Positions 15,922 through 26,492 of a DNA stretch of 64,000 bases are shown here, piece by piece (position 1 is the first letter of the stretch; the number at the start of each line of letters is the position of its first letter). Origin of the DNA: JAOPZW01 sp963803375 (GTDB lineage: Bacteria > Actinomycetota > Thermoleophilia > Solirubrobacterales > Solirubrobacteraceae). The notes beneath the pieces are model-generated. The model saw nothing but the letters and a program-made list of their open reading frames with translations. It was not told the DNA's origin and made no database searches. A program made the translations under genes and the position numbers. The stretch covers positions 1 to 64,000 of the forward strand of contig CAWDMB010000014.1 of NCBI GenBank assembly GCA_963803375.1. Reading direction: 5' to 3'.

Positions 15922-17361
15922 GTGCTCGACCTCCTGACCGATCTCGTCGCCAAGGCCGACGGCCGCTGCGCGTATGCAGAGGCGCGGCACGTCGATCGCC
16001 GCGCGGAGTCGCTCGCCGTCCGCGGCGGCGACGTCGACGAGGTCGCGAGCTCGGCCTCGGCGGGGGTCGGCGTACGGGTGCGGATCGGTGGCGGGTGGGG
16101 CTTCGCGGCCACCCGCGACGCCACGCCGGCGGGCGCCGACGCGGCGCTGGCCCGCGCGCTGGCCGTCGCCGAGGCCCAGCCCGCCGGCCCGGGCCGGCCG
16201 CTCGCCGCCGTCGAGCCCGCGCTCGGCCACTGGGCGTCGCGCTTCGAGCTCGACCCCTTCGACGTCGCGCTCGAGGCCAAGCTCGACGCGCTCGCGGCGG
16301 CGGAGGCGGCGCTGCGCACGGGCGACCCGCGGCTCGTGCGCACCGAGGCGACCGCCCAAGCGCGGCGGGAGCGCAAGGCGTTCGCCTCCACCGACGGCGC
16401 CGCGTGCACCCAGGAGCTCGTGGCCTGCGGCGCCGGCATCGCCGCCTACGCGGCCGGCGACGGCGAGCTCCAGGTGCGCTCCTACCCGCTCGCACACGGC
16501 GGCCTCGTCAGCGCCGCGGGCTGGGAGCACGTCGAGGCGCTCGCGCTCGCCGCGCACGCCCCGCGCGTCAGCGCCGAGGCGATCGAGCTGCTGACGGCGC
16601 CGCCGTGCCCGGCGGGCGTCATGACGATCGTCCTGCACGGCGAGCAGGTCGCCCTGCAGGTCCACGAGTCGATCGGGCACGCGCTCGAGCTCGACCGCAT
16701 CCTCGGCGGCGAGGCGGCCTACGCGGGGACGAGCTGGGTCGCGCCGGGCGATCTCGGCGCGCTGCGCTACGGCTCCCACGCGCTCGACATCACCGCCGAT
16801 GCCACGGTGCCCGGCGGCCTGGGCTCCTTCGGGTGGGACGACGAGGGCGTGGCCGCGGCCCGCACGCCGCTGATCGAGGCCGGGACGCTGAAGGCCGCGC
16901 TCTCCGACCGCGAGTCGGCCGCCGCCGTCGGCCTCGAGCGCTCGGGCGGCTGCGCGCGCGCCGACGGCTTCGCGCGCCAGCCGATCGTGCGGATGACGAA
17001 CGTCTCCCTCGAGCCGGGCACGGCCGGCTCGCTGGCCGACCTCGTGGCCGACACCGACGCCGGCCTGTACCTCGAGACGAACCGCTCGTGGTCGATCGAC
17101 GACCGCCGCCTGCACTTCCAGTTCGCGACCGAGGCCGCGCGCGAGATCCGCGGCGGCGAGCTCGGCCGCCTGTCCCGCAACGCCTCCTACGCGGGGATCA
17201 CGCCGCGCTTCTGGGGCTCGCTCGACGCGGTCTGCGGGCCCGAGGACTGGCGGCTGTGGGGGCTGACGAACTGCGGCAAGGGCGAGCCCGGCCAGGTCAT
17301 GGAGGTCTCCCACGGCGCGGCCGCCGCGCGCTTTCGCGACGTGCAGGTCGGCGTGGCGTGA
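15922..17361 (+). CDS. tldD: TldD-type metalloprotease subunit
   Basis: The 479-aa protein carries the zinc motif HESIGH (HExxxH) with the third-ligand Cys region LTNCGKGEPGQVMEVSHG, both hallmarks of TldD. TldD/TldE form a heterodimer that degrades unfolded peptides, matures modified peptides such as microcin, and acts in antitoxin turnover. The start at the GTG 15922 follows the dehydrogenase gene by 11 bp. Its stop overlaps the tldE start, which fits a 1:1 complex. No precursor-peptide gene is visible nearby. Confidence 0.92.
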   Translation: MLDLLTDLVAKADGRCAYAEARHVDRRAESLAVRGGDVDEVASSASAGVGVRVRIGGGWGFAATRDATPAGADAALARALAVAEAQPAGPGRPLAAVEPALGHWASRFELDPFDVALEAKLDALAAAEAALRTGDPRLVRTEATAQARRERKAFASTDGAACTQELVACGAGIAAYAAGDGELQVRSYPLAHGGLVSAAGWEHVEALALAAHAPRVSAEAIELLTAPPCPAGVMTIVLHGEQVALQVHESIGHALELDRILGGEAAYAGTSWVAPGDLGALRYGSHALDITADATVPGGLGSFGWDDEGVAAARTPLIEAGTLKAALSDRESAAAVGLERSGGCARADGFARQPIVRMTNVSLEPGTAGSLADLVADTDAGLYLETNRSWSIDDRRLHFQFATEAAREIRGGELGRLSRNASYAGITPRFWGSLDAVCGPEDWRLWGLTNCGKGEPGQVMEVSHGAAAARFRDVQVGVA

Positions 17362-18794
17362 GACCCCACCGCGCGTCCTCCCACGACGACGCCTGGCACC
17401 CGGCGCGGCAGCGCCCCGGGAGCCCGCCGGGCGTCCTCGAGCTCGCCGAGCGCGCGCTCGCCCACGCGGGGCCCGACGCGCACGCCACCGCGGTGCGCGA
17501 GCGCTCGCTCGTCTCGCGCTTCGCGCGCTCGCAGCCCACGCAGGCCACGCAGGTCGACGACACCTCGGTCACGGTGCTCTGCCTGGCCGACGGGCACACG
17601 GGCCTGGCCGAGACCAACGACACGAGCGAGGAGGGGCTGCGCGACGTCGCCGAGCGCGCGCGCGCGGCCGCGCGGGCCGCCGCCCGCGCCGCCGGCGGGC
17701 CCGGCGAGTACCCCGGGCTGCCGGACCCCGAGCCGGCTCGCGCCCACGACGGCTTCGATGCCGCAACCGCGCGCCTGGACCCCGAGACCGCCGCCGCCGC
17801 GCTGCGGGCGAGCTTCAGCGCCTGCGCCGAGCGCGACCTCGAGGCCTTCGGGCTGTGGACCGCGGGGGTGATCGAGATCGGTCTCGCGGCGACGACGGGG
17901 CTGCGCGCCCACGACGCCGTGACCGATGTCTTCCTCAAGGTCGTCGCGCGCGACGCCGGCGGGCGCAGCGGCTTCGCCGCCGCCACGGCCCGGGCGGTCG
18001 ACGAGCTCGACGCCGGGCTCGTCGCCGGCCGCGCAGTCGCGCGGGTCCCCTCGGGCGCGCCGCTCGAGCTCGCCCCCGGCGAGCTGCCGGTCGTGCTCTC
18101 GGCCGACGCCGTCGGCTCGCTGCTCGAGTTCCTCGGCGCGCTGGCCTTCAACGGGCTCGCGCACGCCGAGGGCCGCGGAGCGCTCGTCGGCCGGCTCGGC
18201 ACCCGCGTCGCCGCGCCGGCGATCAACCTCGCCGACGCCCCCCGTCTTCCGCGCACGCTGCCGCGCGCGTTCGACGCCGAGGGCGTCCCGAAGCGGCCTG
18301 TCCCGCTGATCCAGGACGGCGTGGCCCACGCGGTCGTCCACGACACGCGCTCGGCCGCGCGCGCGGACGGCGGCGCGCGCTCGACGGGCCACGCGCTGGC
18401 GCCGGGCGGCTCGCCGTGGGGCGCGCTGCCCACCAACCTCGTGCTCGCCGGCGGCGGCGCGGCCGGCGAGGACGAGCTCGCCGCGCCGATCGAGCGCGGG
18501 CTCTACGTGACCCGGCTGTGGTACGTGAACCCCGTCCACGACCAGTCCACGCTGCTCACCGGCATGACGCGCGACGGCACCTACCTCGTCGAGGACGGGC
18601 GGATCGGCCGCCCCGTGCGCGACGTGCGCTTCACCGACTCGATCCTGCGGCTGCTCGAGGCCACCGAGGCGCTCACCGCCGAGCAGCGGCTCGTGTCGGA
18701 GGGCGAGTTCTACGGCCGGCGCTTCGCCAACGGCGTCGTCTGCCCGGCGCTGCGCGCGCAGGGCTTCCGGGTCACGGGCCAGACCATCGCCTGA
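17358..18794 (+). CDS. tldE: TldE/PmbA-type subunit
   Basis: The 478-aa partner of TldD starts at a GTG overlapping the tldD stop. It lacks the HExxxH motif, as expected for the non-catalytic TldE/PmbA. It has the family's C-terminal region LYVTRLWYVNPVHDQSTLLT followed by RDGTYLVEDGRIG and VRFTDSILRLLE. The first 25 residues are poorly conserved, so an internal start is possible. Together with TldD it forms a cytoplasmic protease chamber. Confidence 0.9.
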   Translation: MRPHRASSHDDAWHPARQRPGSPPGVLELAERALAHAGPDAHATAVRERSLVSRFARSQPTQATQVDDTSVTVLCLADGHTGLAETNDTSEEGLRDVAERARAAARAAARAAGGPGEYPGLPDPEPARAHDGFDAATARLDPETAAAALRASFSACAERDLEAFGLWTAGVIEIGLAATTGLRAHDAVTDVFLKVVARDAGGRSGFAAATARAVDELDAGLVAGRAVARVPSGAPLELAPGELPVVLSADAVGSLLEFLGALAFNGLAHAEGRGALVGRLGTRVAAPAINLADAPRLPRTLPRAFDAEGVPKRPVPLIQDGVAHAVVHDTRSAARADGGARSTGHALAPGGSPWGALPTNLVLAGGGAAGEDELAAPIERGLYVTRLWYVNPVHDQSTLLTGMTRDGTYLVEDGRIGRPVRDVRFTDSILRLLEATEALTAEQRLVSEGEFYGRRFANGVVCPALRAQGFRVTGQTIA

Positions 18795-18798
18795 GCGC

Positions 18799-19029
18799 CT
18801 ACCAGGGCTTCTTGAGCAGCAGGATCGTGTTGACCGCGAAGGCGATCGCGAACGCGATCGTCCAGCGGTTGAGGTTGCGCTCGACGAGCGAGCCGCCGCC
18901 GAGCGGGCCCTGGCCGGTGCCGACGCCGAAGGCGCCCGACAGCCCCGCGTCCTTGCCCGAGTGCATGAGCACGAGGAAGATCAGCACGACGCAGATCACG
19001 ACCTGGACGATCGAGAGGACGAACTCCAT
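18799..19029 (-). CDS. secG: SecG subunit of the Sec translocon
   Basis: The 76-aa protein has two transmembrane helices, FVLSIVQVVICVVLIFLVLM and then WTIAFAIAFAVNTILLL. Between them is the Gly-rich loop with HSGKDAGLSGAFG, the signature of SecG, the accessory subunit of SecYEG. It converges with tldE and ends five bases beyond it. It lies directly downstream of the CcmI-like gene. Confidence 0.92.
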   Translation of the reverse strand: MEFVLSIVQVVICVVLIFLVLMHSGKDAGLSGAFGVGTGQGPLGGGSLVERNLNRWTIAFAIAFAVNTILLLKKPW

Positions 19030-19051
19030 CGCCACCGATGGTAGCGGCGCG

Positions 19052-19330
19052 CTATCCGAGCGCGTCGAGTCGCCGCAGGAGCTCGACGGCCTCGGCCCGG
19101 AGCTCGCGGTCGAGCGCGCGCCAGTCCTCCTCGGAGAGCTTGCCGGTGCGCAGGTCGAGCTCGGCGTCGCGGATCTCGCGGTACTTGGCCTCCTTGGCGG
19201 CCTCGAGGTCCGCGCGCCGCGCGGTCTCGCGGTCCTCGACCCGGGACGCCCCGCCCCGCAGCGGCGCACTCACGAGCCACACCACGACGCCGAGCAGCGC
19301 GATGATCAGGAGCGGCGCGAGCACGTCCAC
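19052..19330 (-). CDS. CcmI-like small membrane protein
   Basis: The 92-aa protein has an N-terminal membrane helix (VLAPLLIIALLGVVVWLV) followed by a charged helical segment. The run AKYREIRDAELDLRTGKLSE then EDWRALDRELRAEA is the pattern of the first CcmI domain in cytochrome c maturation. The TPR part of full-length CcmI is missing. It starts 17 bases after the end of ccmF, which supports a role in handling apocytochrome or the heme-lyase complex. Confidence 0.6.
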   Translation of the reverse strand: MDVLAPLLIIALLGVVVWLVSAPLRGGASRVEDRETARRADLEAAKEAKYREIRDAELDLRTGKLSEEDWRALDRELRAEAVELLRRLDALG

Positions 19331-19346
19331 GATCGCGCGCCGGCGC

Positions 19347-21503
<2,157 letters not shown>

Positions 21504-21911
21504 TTAGGCGGGCGCGTTGCGCTTGTCGGTGAACTTCGAGGGGCACTTCGTCACGAGCGAGTCGCGCTCGCCGACGAAGACCGCGCCCCGCTTGCGGACG
21601 GTGACGATGACCTCGCGACCGTCGCGGAAGGGGTCGGGCACCGCGCCGACGTAGCGGACGGGCACCGACGCCCGGCCCGTGCGGTCGCGCACGCGGAAGG
21701 CCGTCGCCTCGCCCCGGTGACGGATCGAGCCGTCGACCACCTTGCCCGTGAGCTGGTAGGAGCGACCCGCGTCGGCGCTGGCCAGCAACGCCGACGGCTT
21801 GACCGCCTCGCTCGAGGCCGAGAAGCTCGTGTAGACGAGCGCCGAGGTGAGCACGACGGCGACCGAGAGCGCGACGACGAGGCGGATCCTGCGCTTGCGA
21901 GACGGGTCCAT
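21504..21911 (-). CDS. ccmE: CcmE heme chaperone, cysteine type
   Basis: The 135-aa protein has an N-terminal membrane anchor (RLVVALSVAVVLTSALVYTS) and an OB-fold body (YQLTGKVVDGSIRH, PVRYVGAVPDPFRDGREVIV). In the classical protein the heme-binding residue is the His of a HxxxY motif. Here the position reads VTKCPSKFTDK, so Cys at about residue 123 replaces His and Phe replaces Tyr. A CxxxY-type CcmE is known in some bacteria and archaea; the Phe makes this variant more unusual. It is directly upstream of ccmF. Confidence 0.88.
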   Translation of the reverse strand: MDPSRKRRIRLVVALSVAVVLTSALVYTSFSASSEAVKPSALLASADAGRSYQLTGKVVDGSIRHRGEATAFRVRDRTGRASVPVRYVGAVPDPFRDGREVIVTVRKRGAVFVGERDSLVTKCPSKFTDKRNAPA

Positions 21912-22047
21912 GCGCACCTCGAAGTGTACGGAGCGCGCCCGCCCGAGGCCGCCGCACGGCCGGTCGCGGGGGCGCCCGCGCGCCGCCTGGACGGACATTC
22001 GTGCAGCCACGGAGAAACCTTCGGCGCCCGGATGCGTCTGTGGGGGT

Positions 22048-22311
22048 GTGACCCGTCGGCGGCTCCTGCCCACCACGCCCGGCACCAAGGGCACGCGCCG
22101 ACGACAGCGCAGCGAGCGGACCCAGCGCCGGCGCAAGCCCCCGCCGCCGGAGCCCCCCGCGGCCCAGGAGCTCTTCGACGAGCGCCGGCTGCGCGAGGCC
22201 GGCGGCCCCGACGACCGCGCGGTGTATGCGTGCGGCTGCGGGTATGTCTTCCACGCGGATGTCTCCACGTCGGTCGACTGCCCCCACTGCGGGGCCGCCC
22301 AGGCCTGGTGA
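22048..22311 (+). CDS. small zinc-ribbon protein, 87 aa
   Basis: A basic N-terminal half (RRRQRSERTQRRRKPPPPEP) precedes a helix QELFDERRLREAG. A compact zinc ribbon follows with CGCGYVFHADVSTSVDCPHC as the Cys4-type site. The basic segment suggests nucleic-acid or ribosome contact, which is inference. The gene is divergent from ccmE across a 136-bp gap and is close upstream of a small membrane protein gene. Confidence 0.65.
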   Translation: MTRRRLLPTTPGTKGTRRRQRSERTQRRRKPPPPEPPAAQELFDERRLREAGGPDDRAVYACGCGYVFHADVSTSVDCPHCGAAQAW

Positions 22312-22351
22312 GCCGCCGAGCCGCCTGAGGAGCGCGGGCCTCATCGCCCTG

Positions 22352-22711
22352 ATGGCGGTGGGCTCGGTCGTCATGTGGCTCGGCCTCCCGCTCGGGTGGC
22401 TCTTCGTGGCGTCGCGGCTGTCGGGTTCCTCGCGGCCGTCGATGGCCGTCTACGTCCTCGTGCTCGCCGCGATCGCCCTGTCGATCGCCGCGATGGGGAA
22501 GCTGCTGGCCGGCCTCGACCGCGCCTACGGGCGGCTCGAGTGCGTTGAGCGGCCGGCGGGGCGAGCGGCGTGGCTGCGCTCGATGCGCGACGACCGCGAG
22601 CGCCGCCGCGGCACCGTGCTCGACATCGTCATGGCCTGGAGCGTGGGCCTCGCGCTGCTCGCCTTCGGGCTGTGGTTCTTCCTCTTCGCCGGGTCGAGCC
22701 TGCCGGGCTGA
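22352..22711 (+). CDS. three-helix membrane protein of unknown function, 119 aa
   Basis: Three hydrophobic stretches are visible: MAVGSVVMWLGLPLGWLFVA, MAVYVLVLAAIALSIAAMGK and MAWSVGLALLAFGLWFFLF. A charged cytoplasmic segment (RDDRERRRGTV) lies before the last. The ATG at 22352 starts directly with the first helix. No upstream in-frame start lies outside the preceding gene. The architecture recurs in actinobacteria without an assigned role. Confidence 0.6.
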   Translation: MAVGSVVMWLGLPLGWLFVASRLSGSSRPSMAVYVLVLAAIALSIAAMGKLLAGLDRAYGRLECVERPAGRAAWLRSMRDDRERRRGTVLDIVMAWSVGLALLAFGLWFFLFAGSSLPG

Positions 22712-22888
22712 CCGTCGCGACTCGCGCTCGGCGCGGCCCTCGCGCCGGTGCTCGATCACGAGTCGGTCGCGAGTGCGGACGATGCGCAGGTGGCGCTCGG
22801 GTCGGTGATCTCCTCCGCGCGCCCGGCGAGCTTCGGTCGCCCTCCCGGTCCGGCGGGTCTCGATCTCGCTGCAGCTCGCCACGGTCGT

Positions 22889-23326
22889 TCAGGACGGCGC
22901 CGCGAGGACCGCCTGGGTCTGCGTGACCTGCGCCGCGCGGAGCCCGGCCGCATCGAGGAGCTCAGTCTGGACGACGACGACGCTGCGCCCTGCGTGCAGC
23001 GGCCGGGTGGTCGCCGCGACGTCGCCCTCGCGCACGCCGCGCAGGAAGACCGTGCTCGAGCTCGTCGTGGTCGTCCGCGCGCCGGCGGGCAGGTTGAGAT
23101 AGGCGCAGACCGCGCCGAGGCTGTCCGCGAAGGCCATGAGCGCGCCGCCGTGGAGGACGCCGCCGGCCGTGCACAGCTTCGGCGCCCAGGGCATCCGCCC
23201 GCGCACCTCGTCGGGCGCGGCGATGTCGAGGATGACGCCGAGGTCGGCGGCGAAGGGCATGAGCTCGATCAGGGCGGCGAGGTCGCCGGGGGAGGCGTCG
23301 ACCGAGCGCTCGTCCTCGCGCGTCAC
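22889..23326 (-). CDS. PaaI-family hotdog thioesterase
   Basis: The 145-aa single hotdog domain has APKLCTAGGVLHGGALMAFA, with the catalytic-loop HGG of PaaI-type enzymes, and SSTVFLRGVREGDVAATTRP. It probably hydrolyses small acyl-CoA thioesters. It is not in an operon, and about 180 bp of non-coding DNA separates it from the membrane protein gene with which it converges. It differs from the operonic paralogue at 8.9 kb, which has an N-terminal extension. Confidence 0.85.
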   Translation of the reverse strand: MTREDERSVDASPGDLAALIELMPFAADLGVILDIAAPDEVRGRMPWAPKLCTAGGVLHGGALMAFADSLGAVCAYLNLPAGARTTTTSSSTVFLRGVREGDVAATTRPLHAGRSVVVVQTELLDAAGLRAAQVTQTQAVLAAPS

Positions 23327-23542
23327 ATGCTGACCCTACCCCGCCTGATCAGGCCGAGCCTCCTGAGCGAGTCAGACTGCTTCAGGTCGCCGCCCTGTCG
23401 CGTCGCAACCAAGTCCCCGCGTCGGGATCGGCCTCCCCAGAAGAACCCAGGGAGTGGGATGATCCCCGACCTGGAGCCCACGATCTCCTGCGCCCGAGCA
23501 CCTCCTCGCACTGTTGGGCAACCCGACTTGTGGAGTCTCACG

Positions 23543-23914
23543 TTGAAGCTGCTCGCAGCATCGGCCATTGCTTTCGCTTTCCTCGGCGTTGGCCAAGCGC
23601 AGGCAGCGTTCAGCGGGGTTGCACCGGCCGCGGCCGTTCGCGACTGCAATTACAGCCGGGGCGGCAGCTTTCGGAACGTTACGACACGGGGAATCTCCTG
23701 CGTGTCCGCGCGCGCGGTGGTCCGAGCGATGATGCGTGATATCCGTCCGTGCTGGCCAAGTGAGCGCCGACTTGGGAGCTGCTCGTACCGACGAGGCTCC
23801 TGGCTCGTTCGCGGGCAGTGGTTTCGAGATCGTTACTCCAACGATCAGCTCGACCTTCGCGCTACCAGCCGCCGGCGAGTCGTGCGACTGCAGACCGACT
23901 TCGACGGCGAATAG
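23543..23914 (+). CDS. small secreted protein with conserved cysteines, 123 aa
   Basis: The TTG at 23543 gives a typical Sec signal peptide (LKLLAASAIAFAFLGVGQAQ, cleavage after AQA) and a mature part of about 100 aa. Four cysteines (RDCNYSRGG, ISCVSARAV, RPCWPSE, GSCSYRRGSW) could pair as two disulfides. TTG 23528 and ATG 23461 are in-frame alternatives. This stretch looks AT-richer than the neighbouring host DNA. Function is unknown; the layout resembles small extracellular proteins frequent in Thermoleophilia. Confidence 0.6.
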   Translation: MKLLAASAIAFAFLGVGQAQAAFSGVAPAAAVRDCNYSRGGSFRNVTTRGISCVSARAVVRAMMRDIRPCWPSERRLGSCSYRRGSWLVRGQWFRDRYSNDQLDLRATSRRRVVRLQTDFDGE

Positions 23915-24086
23915 AGCGGACGCAGAGCGCACACGCGGTCCTCGCTGCGAGCAGTGGTCCGCGGAGGACTCGACGACCGCCACGCCGGAGCCGTCGCCGC
24001 CGCGTCAGCACCGCGGCCAACCCGGTGCACTTCCCCGCGTCCCCTCGCATAGCAGGGATCTTCACGGCCTCGCGCAGGAGCGGCGG

Positions 24087-24121
24087 ACGGGGCTCGAACC
24101 CGCGACCCCCAGCTTGGGAAG
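24087..24121 (-). repeat. attL copy: 35-bp duplicated 3' part of tRNA-Gly
   Basis: A 35-bp segment is identical to 34888-34922, inside the tRNA-Gly gene, and covers its T arm, variable region and part of the anticodon arm. The similarity continues outward, with a few differences, to a 17-bp identical block at 24052-24068 versus 34843-34859. It is the host-side remnant left by integration of the element. It is not a complete tRNA: the sequence diverges at 24122. Confidence 0.9.
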
Positions 24122-24160
24122 ACGCAAGACAACCGCATAGCCAAGCGGTTTTGACGTCGG

Positions 24161-24179
24161 ATGCGACCAAGATGCGACC
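24161..24179 (+). repeat. left arm-type repeats ATGCGACC
   Basis: Two direct copies of ATGCGACC (24161-24168 and 24172-24179, 11-bp period) lie 40-58 bp inside attL. The same octamer in the same orientation recurs near attR. They are candidate arm-type integrase binding sites. Confidence 0.55.
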
Positions 24180-24203
24180 TCAGAGGCAAGGATGCGCGCT
24201 CGC

Positions 24204-24965
24204 CTAACGGCTCGGCCGCCGCCGGCGGCCCTCCGCCTCGATTTGGGCGTCCCAGGCATCCGACGGCGCGTTGCGCTCCCATTTCGGGAGGCTGTAGTTG
24301 ACCTCGTCGCGTATCCTCATGAAGTGGTCGCGGCGAATCCGGCGCTGTGCGATCGAAGCGCCTTTCGGTCGCAGAACCGGTGCGTGCCGGTGCGGTGGCT
24401 CGTCCCAGGCCGCGACTTCGATGAACTCCTCACCCCGTTCAGCGATCGCAAGCTCAATCGCCGGCAGAAGATCGGTGTCCGTCGACATGACCACCGCTCG
24501 GTCCGCGCCCTTCCGGATCGCCAAGGCCACGAGGTCAATCGCGAGCGCGACGTCGACGCCCTTCTCCTGCGGCGGGCCGTCTCGCTCGCGGCGGTAGCGC
24601 TCCTGGCCCGGGAAGCGCTCCGCGGGGAGCGGATAGCGCAGGTCGCGGGAAATCACCTCGAGCCGGTCTCCGCCGCGCGCTTTCCAGGCGTCGTGCTGTG
24701 CCCAGAAGGCCTTGTAACTCGTCTCGTCGTACTGCTGTAAGGGCCGGCCCCTGTAGATCCGGACCTCGCGGAGCTCACGCTCGGCGCCCGTCCGATCGCG
24801 AGCCGCCGCGAGCAGCTTTGCCAGCCGCCTCGGGTCGACGTTGCCAACTGCTGGCGGGCGATCCGTGAGATCGAACGCGTCCCTGGCGCCCATATAGATG
24901 TTCTGCCAATCGAGGTAGACCACGACCGACAGCGGTCGTCCGTCAGGGGGAGAAGGACCGGCCAT
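24204..24965 (-). CDS. NYN/PIN-like ribonuclease-domain protein, 253 aa
   Basis: The opening SVVVYLDWQNIYMGARDAF places the first catalytic Asp of the NYN (LabA/DUF88) nuclease fold. KGVDVALAIDLVALAIRKGA and DRAVVMSTDTDLLPAIELA supply the later acidic residues, so the active site looks complete. Such proteins cleave RNA; several occur as cargo or defence genes on mobile elements. It is the gene nearest attL, outside the integrase, a common place for accessory cargo. Its role in defence or in regulating the element is inference. The ATG at 24965 is chosen. Confidence 0.75.
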   Translation of the reverse strand: MAGPSPPDGRPLSVVVYLDWQNIYMGARDAFDLTDRPPAVGNVDPRRLAKLLAAARDRTGAERELREVRIYRGRPLQQYDETSYKAFWAQHDAWKARGGDRLEVISRDLRYPLPAERFPGQERYRRERDGPPQEKGVDVALAIDLVALAIRKGADRAVVMSTDTDLLPAIELAIAERGEEFIEVAAWDEPPHRHAPVLRPKGASIAQRRIRRDHFMRIRDEVNYSLPKWERNAPSDAWDAQIEAEGRRRRPSR

Positions 24966-24977
24966 CAGGAAGAGAAG

Positions 24978-25016
24978 CCCCACCGTACCCCGCGCAGACC
25001 GCGGAGCAAGGTGGGG
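24978..25016. terminator. hairpin between the integrase and NYN genes
   Basis: A 7-bp inverted repeat, CCCCACC (24978-24984) and GGTGGGG (25010-25016), encloses an inner CCGCG/CGCGG pair. It lies in the 168-bp gap upstream of the NYN gene. An AT-rich patch at 25029-25038 (CGACTATATAG) may be that gene's promoter. The hairpin is either a terminator for the integrase transcript or a regulatory structure. Confidence 0.35.
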
Positions 25017-25133
25017 AGCAATAGGTCGACTATATAGCGATGCGCGAACCCGCCGTCTAGGCCGAATGTCCGCGAGGCTAGTCTCCGGTCGCTGACGGGG
25101 AAGGTCTCGTGTCTTGGAGCGCCCGGCCCGCCG

Positions 25134-26225
25134 TCAGCCGACCGCAGCTCGGACCTGATCGAAGCTGCGCCGAAGCGGGTGCGTGTAGCGGCCGTGCATC
25201 GTTTCGACGCTGTGCCCGGTAATGTCGGCAAGGTCGGCTGGGTCGACGCCCTCGGCACGCATGAGCGAGACGAATGAGTGGCGCGCCTCGTGCGGCCTGA
25301 TGTCCATCCCGGTCGCATCCTGAGCGGGCCTCCAGACGTCGCGTCGGAAGTTGCGCTCGCGCCACATGCGGCCCGTGATCGTGGGGAACATGAGCGGCGT
25401 GTCGATGCGGCGCGGCAGCGCGCGGAGCATCGCGTCGAGTGTCGGCGGTACCGGGACCGTGCGCCCGGCGTGCTGCTCGCCGTGGTCGGTCTTCGTCCCC
25501 TCGAGGACGCGGCCCTCATGCGCGGTGCGGCGGACGTCGAGAACGCCGCCGTGATGGTCGCGGCGCTCGAGGGCGAGCAGCTCCCCGAGCCGCAACCCGG
25601 TGTCAGCGAGCACGCGGACCATCGGCTCGTGCCGGCCGGCGGCGGCGGCGAACGCGTGCATCTGCTCGAACGTCCACACCCGCACCGGGCGCGGCGGCTT
25701 CGTGACCCTAGGGTCGGTGGCGCGCACGCCGAGGCGCAACCAGGGGTTCGTGTCGGCGAGCTCGTCGTCAATCGCGTCGTTCGTCATCGCCGACAGCGCG
25801 CGCACGATCCCGGTCGCGCCCGCCGCCGAACGGCCATGCTCGCGCAACAACCTGTCGACGACCTCGAGCGCGTGACGGCGCCGAACGTCGCTCAGCAGCC
25901 AATGACGCAGCTCCAATCCCTCGACGTTCATCCCGAGCACGACGCCGACACGCCACGCGTTCTCAGTGTTCGTACGCTCCGACCGCGGATGACGCTGCGT
26001 CCACGTGGCCGCGTAACCACCGAGCGTGTCCGCGCGCAACGGGCGCGCACGCTCACGCTCGTACGCCGCGTCGATCGCGGCCTGCGCGTCACGCCTGAGC
26101 TTGAACGTGCCCGCGCTCTTACGCTCACCGCGGCGGTTCGTGAACCGCGCGACCCAAACCTTCTGGCCGGACGGGTTGGTGCGCGGAATCGGCGCTTCGT
26201 GGCGCCGCTTAGGATTGGACTGCAT
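25134..26225 (-). CDS. int: tyrosine-family site-specific integrase
   Basis: The 363-aa protein begins with an N-terminal arm-binding region (VWVARFTNRRGERKSAGTF). A SAM-like core-binding domain is at about 60-160 and the catalytic domain at 180-355. The catalytic residues are visible: Arg in DTGLRLGELL (near 209), HxxR in HEARHSFVSL (near 311-314), the second His in GHSVETMHGRY, and the nucleophile Tyr at its end (near 346). It would recombine the tRNA-Gly attachment site. It is oriented toward attL and about 1 kb from it. The adjacent small HTH gene is the likely directionality factor. Confidence 0.95.
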   Translation of the reverse strand: MQSNPKRRHEAPIPRTNPSGQKVWVARFTNRRGERKSAGTFKLRRDAQAAIDAAYERERARPLRADTLGGYAATWTQRHPRSERTNTENAWRVGVVLGMNVEGLELRHWLLSDVRRRHALEVVDRLLREHGRSAAGATGIVRALSAMTNDAIDDELADTNPWLRLGVRATDPRVTKPPRPVRVWTFEQMHAFAAAAGRHEPMVRVLADTGLRLGELLALERRDHHGGVLDVRRTAHEGRVLEGTKTDHGEQHAGRTVPVPPTLDAMLRALPRRIDTPLMFPTITGRMWRERNFRRDVWRPAQDATGMDIRPHEARHSFVSLMRAEGVDPADLADITGHSVETMHGRYTHPLRRSFDQVRAAVG

Positions 26226-26303
26226 CGGAACCTCGCTTCCGGTGCCGGGGGCGGGCCGTTGACGCGGCGCCGCCCCACTTTACGGGTCCCCCGACACTAC
26301 GCT

Positions 26304-26492
26304 TCACGTGCCCTCCCTGCAACGCGCGACATACGCATCGACGTCGGCGGGATCGACTCGCCGCGCGCCACCGAGCTTGTAGCTCGGGATCACGCCGTCC
26401 GCGAGCAACTGTCGCACGGTGCGCTCCGACAGCGCCAAATAGTCCGCGAGCGTGCGCGGCGTGAAGAACGCGCGACGCTCCGTAGCTGTCAC
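26304..26492 (-). CDS. xis: excisionase-type helix-turn-helix protein, 62 aa
   Basis: A single MerR-like winged helix (FFTPRTLADYLALSERTVRQ, then LLADGVIPSYKLGGARRVDP) is followed by DVDAYVARCREG. This is the layout of HTH_17 excisionases that bend att DNA beside an integrase. The GTG at 26492 overlaps the preceding gene's stop (GTGA) and is preferred over an in-frame TTG at 26507. It lies 78 bp upstream of int, so both are probably expressed together on excision. Confidence 0.8.
   Translation of the reverse strand: MTATERRAFFTPRTLADYLALSERTVRQLLADGVIPSYKLGGARRVDPADVDAYVARCREGT

Noticed and set aside
24087..24121. a second tRNA-Gly gene
   Set aside because: Only the 3' half matches; the sequence after 24121 has no anticodon stem partner, D arm or acceptor 5' strand. 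It is the attL scar.
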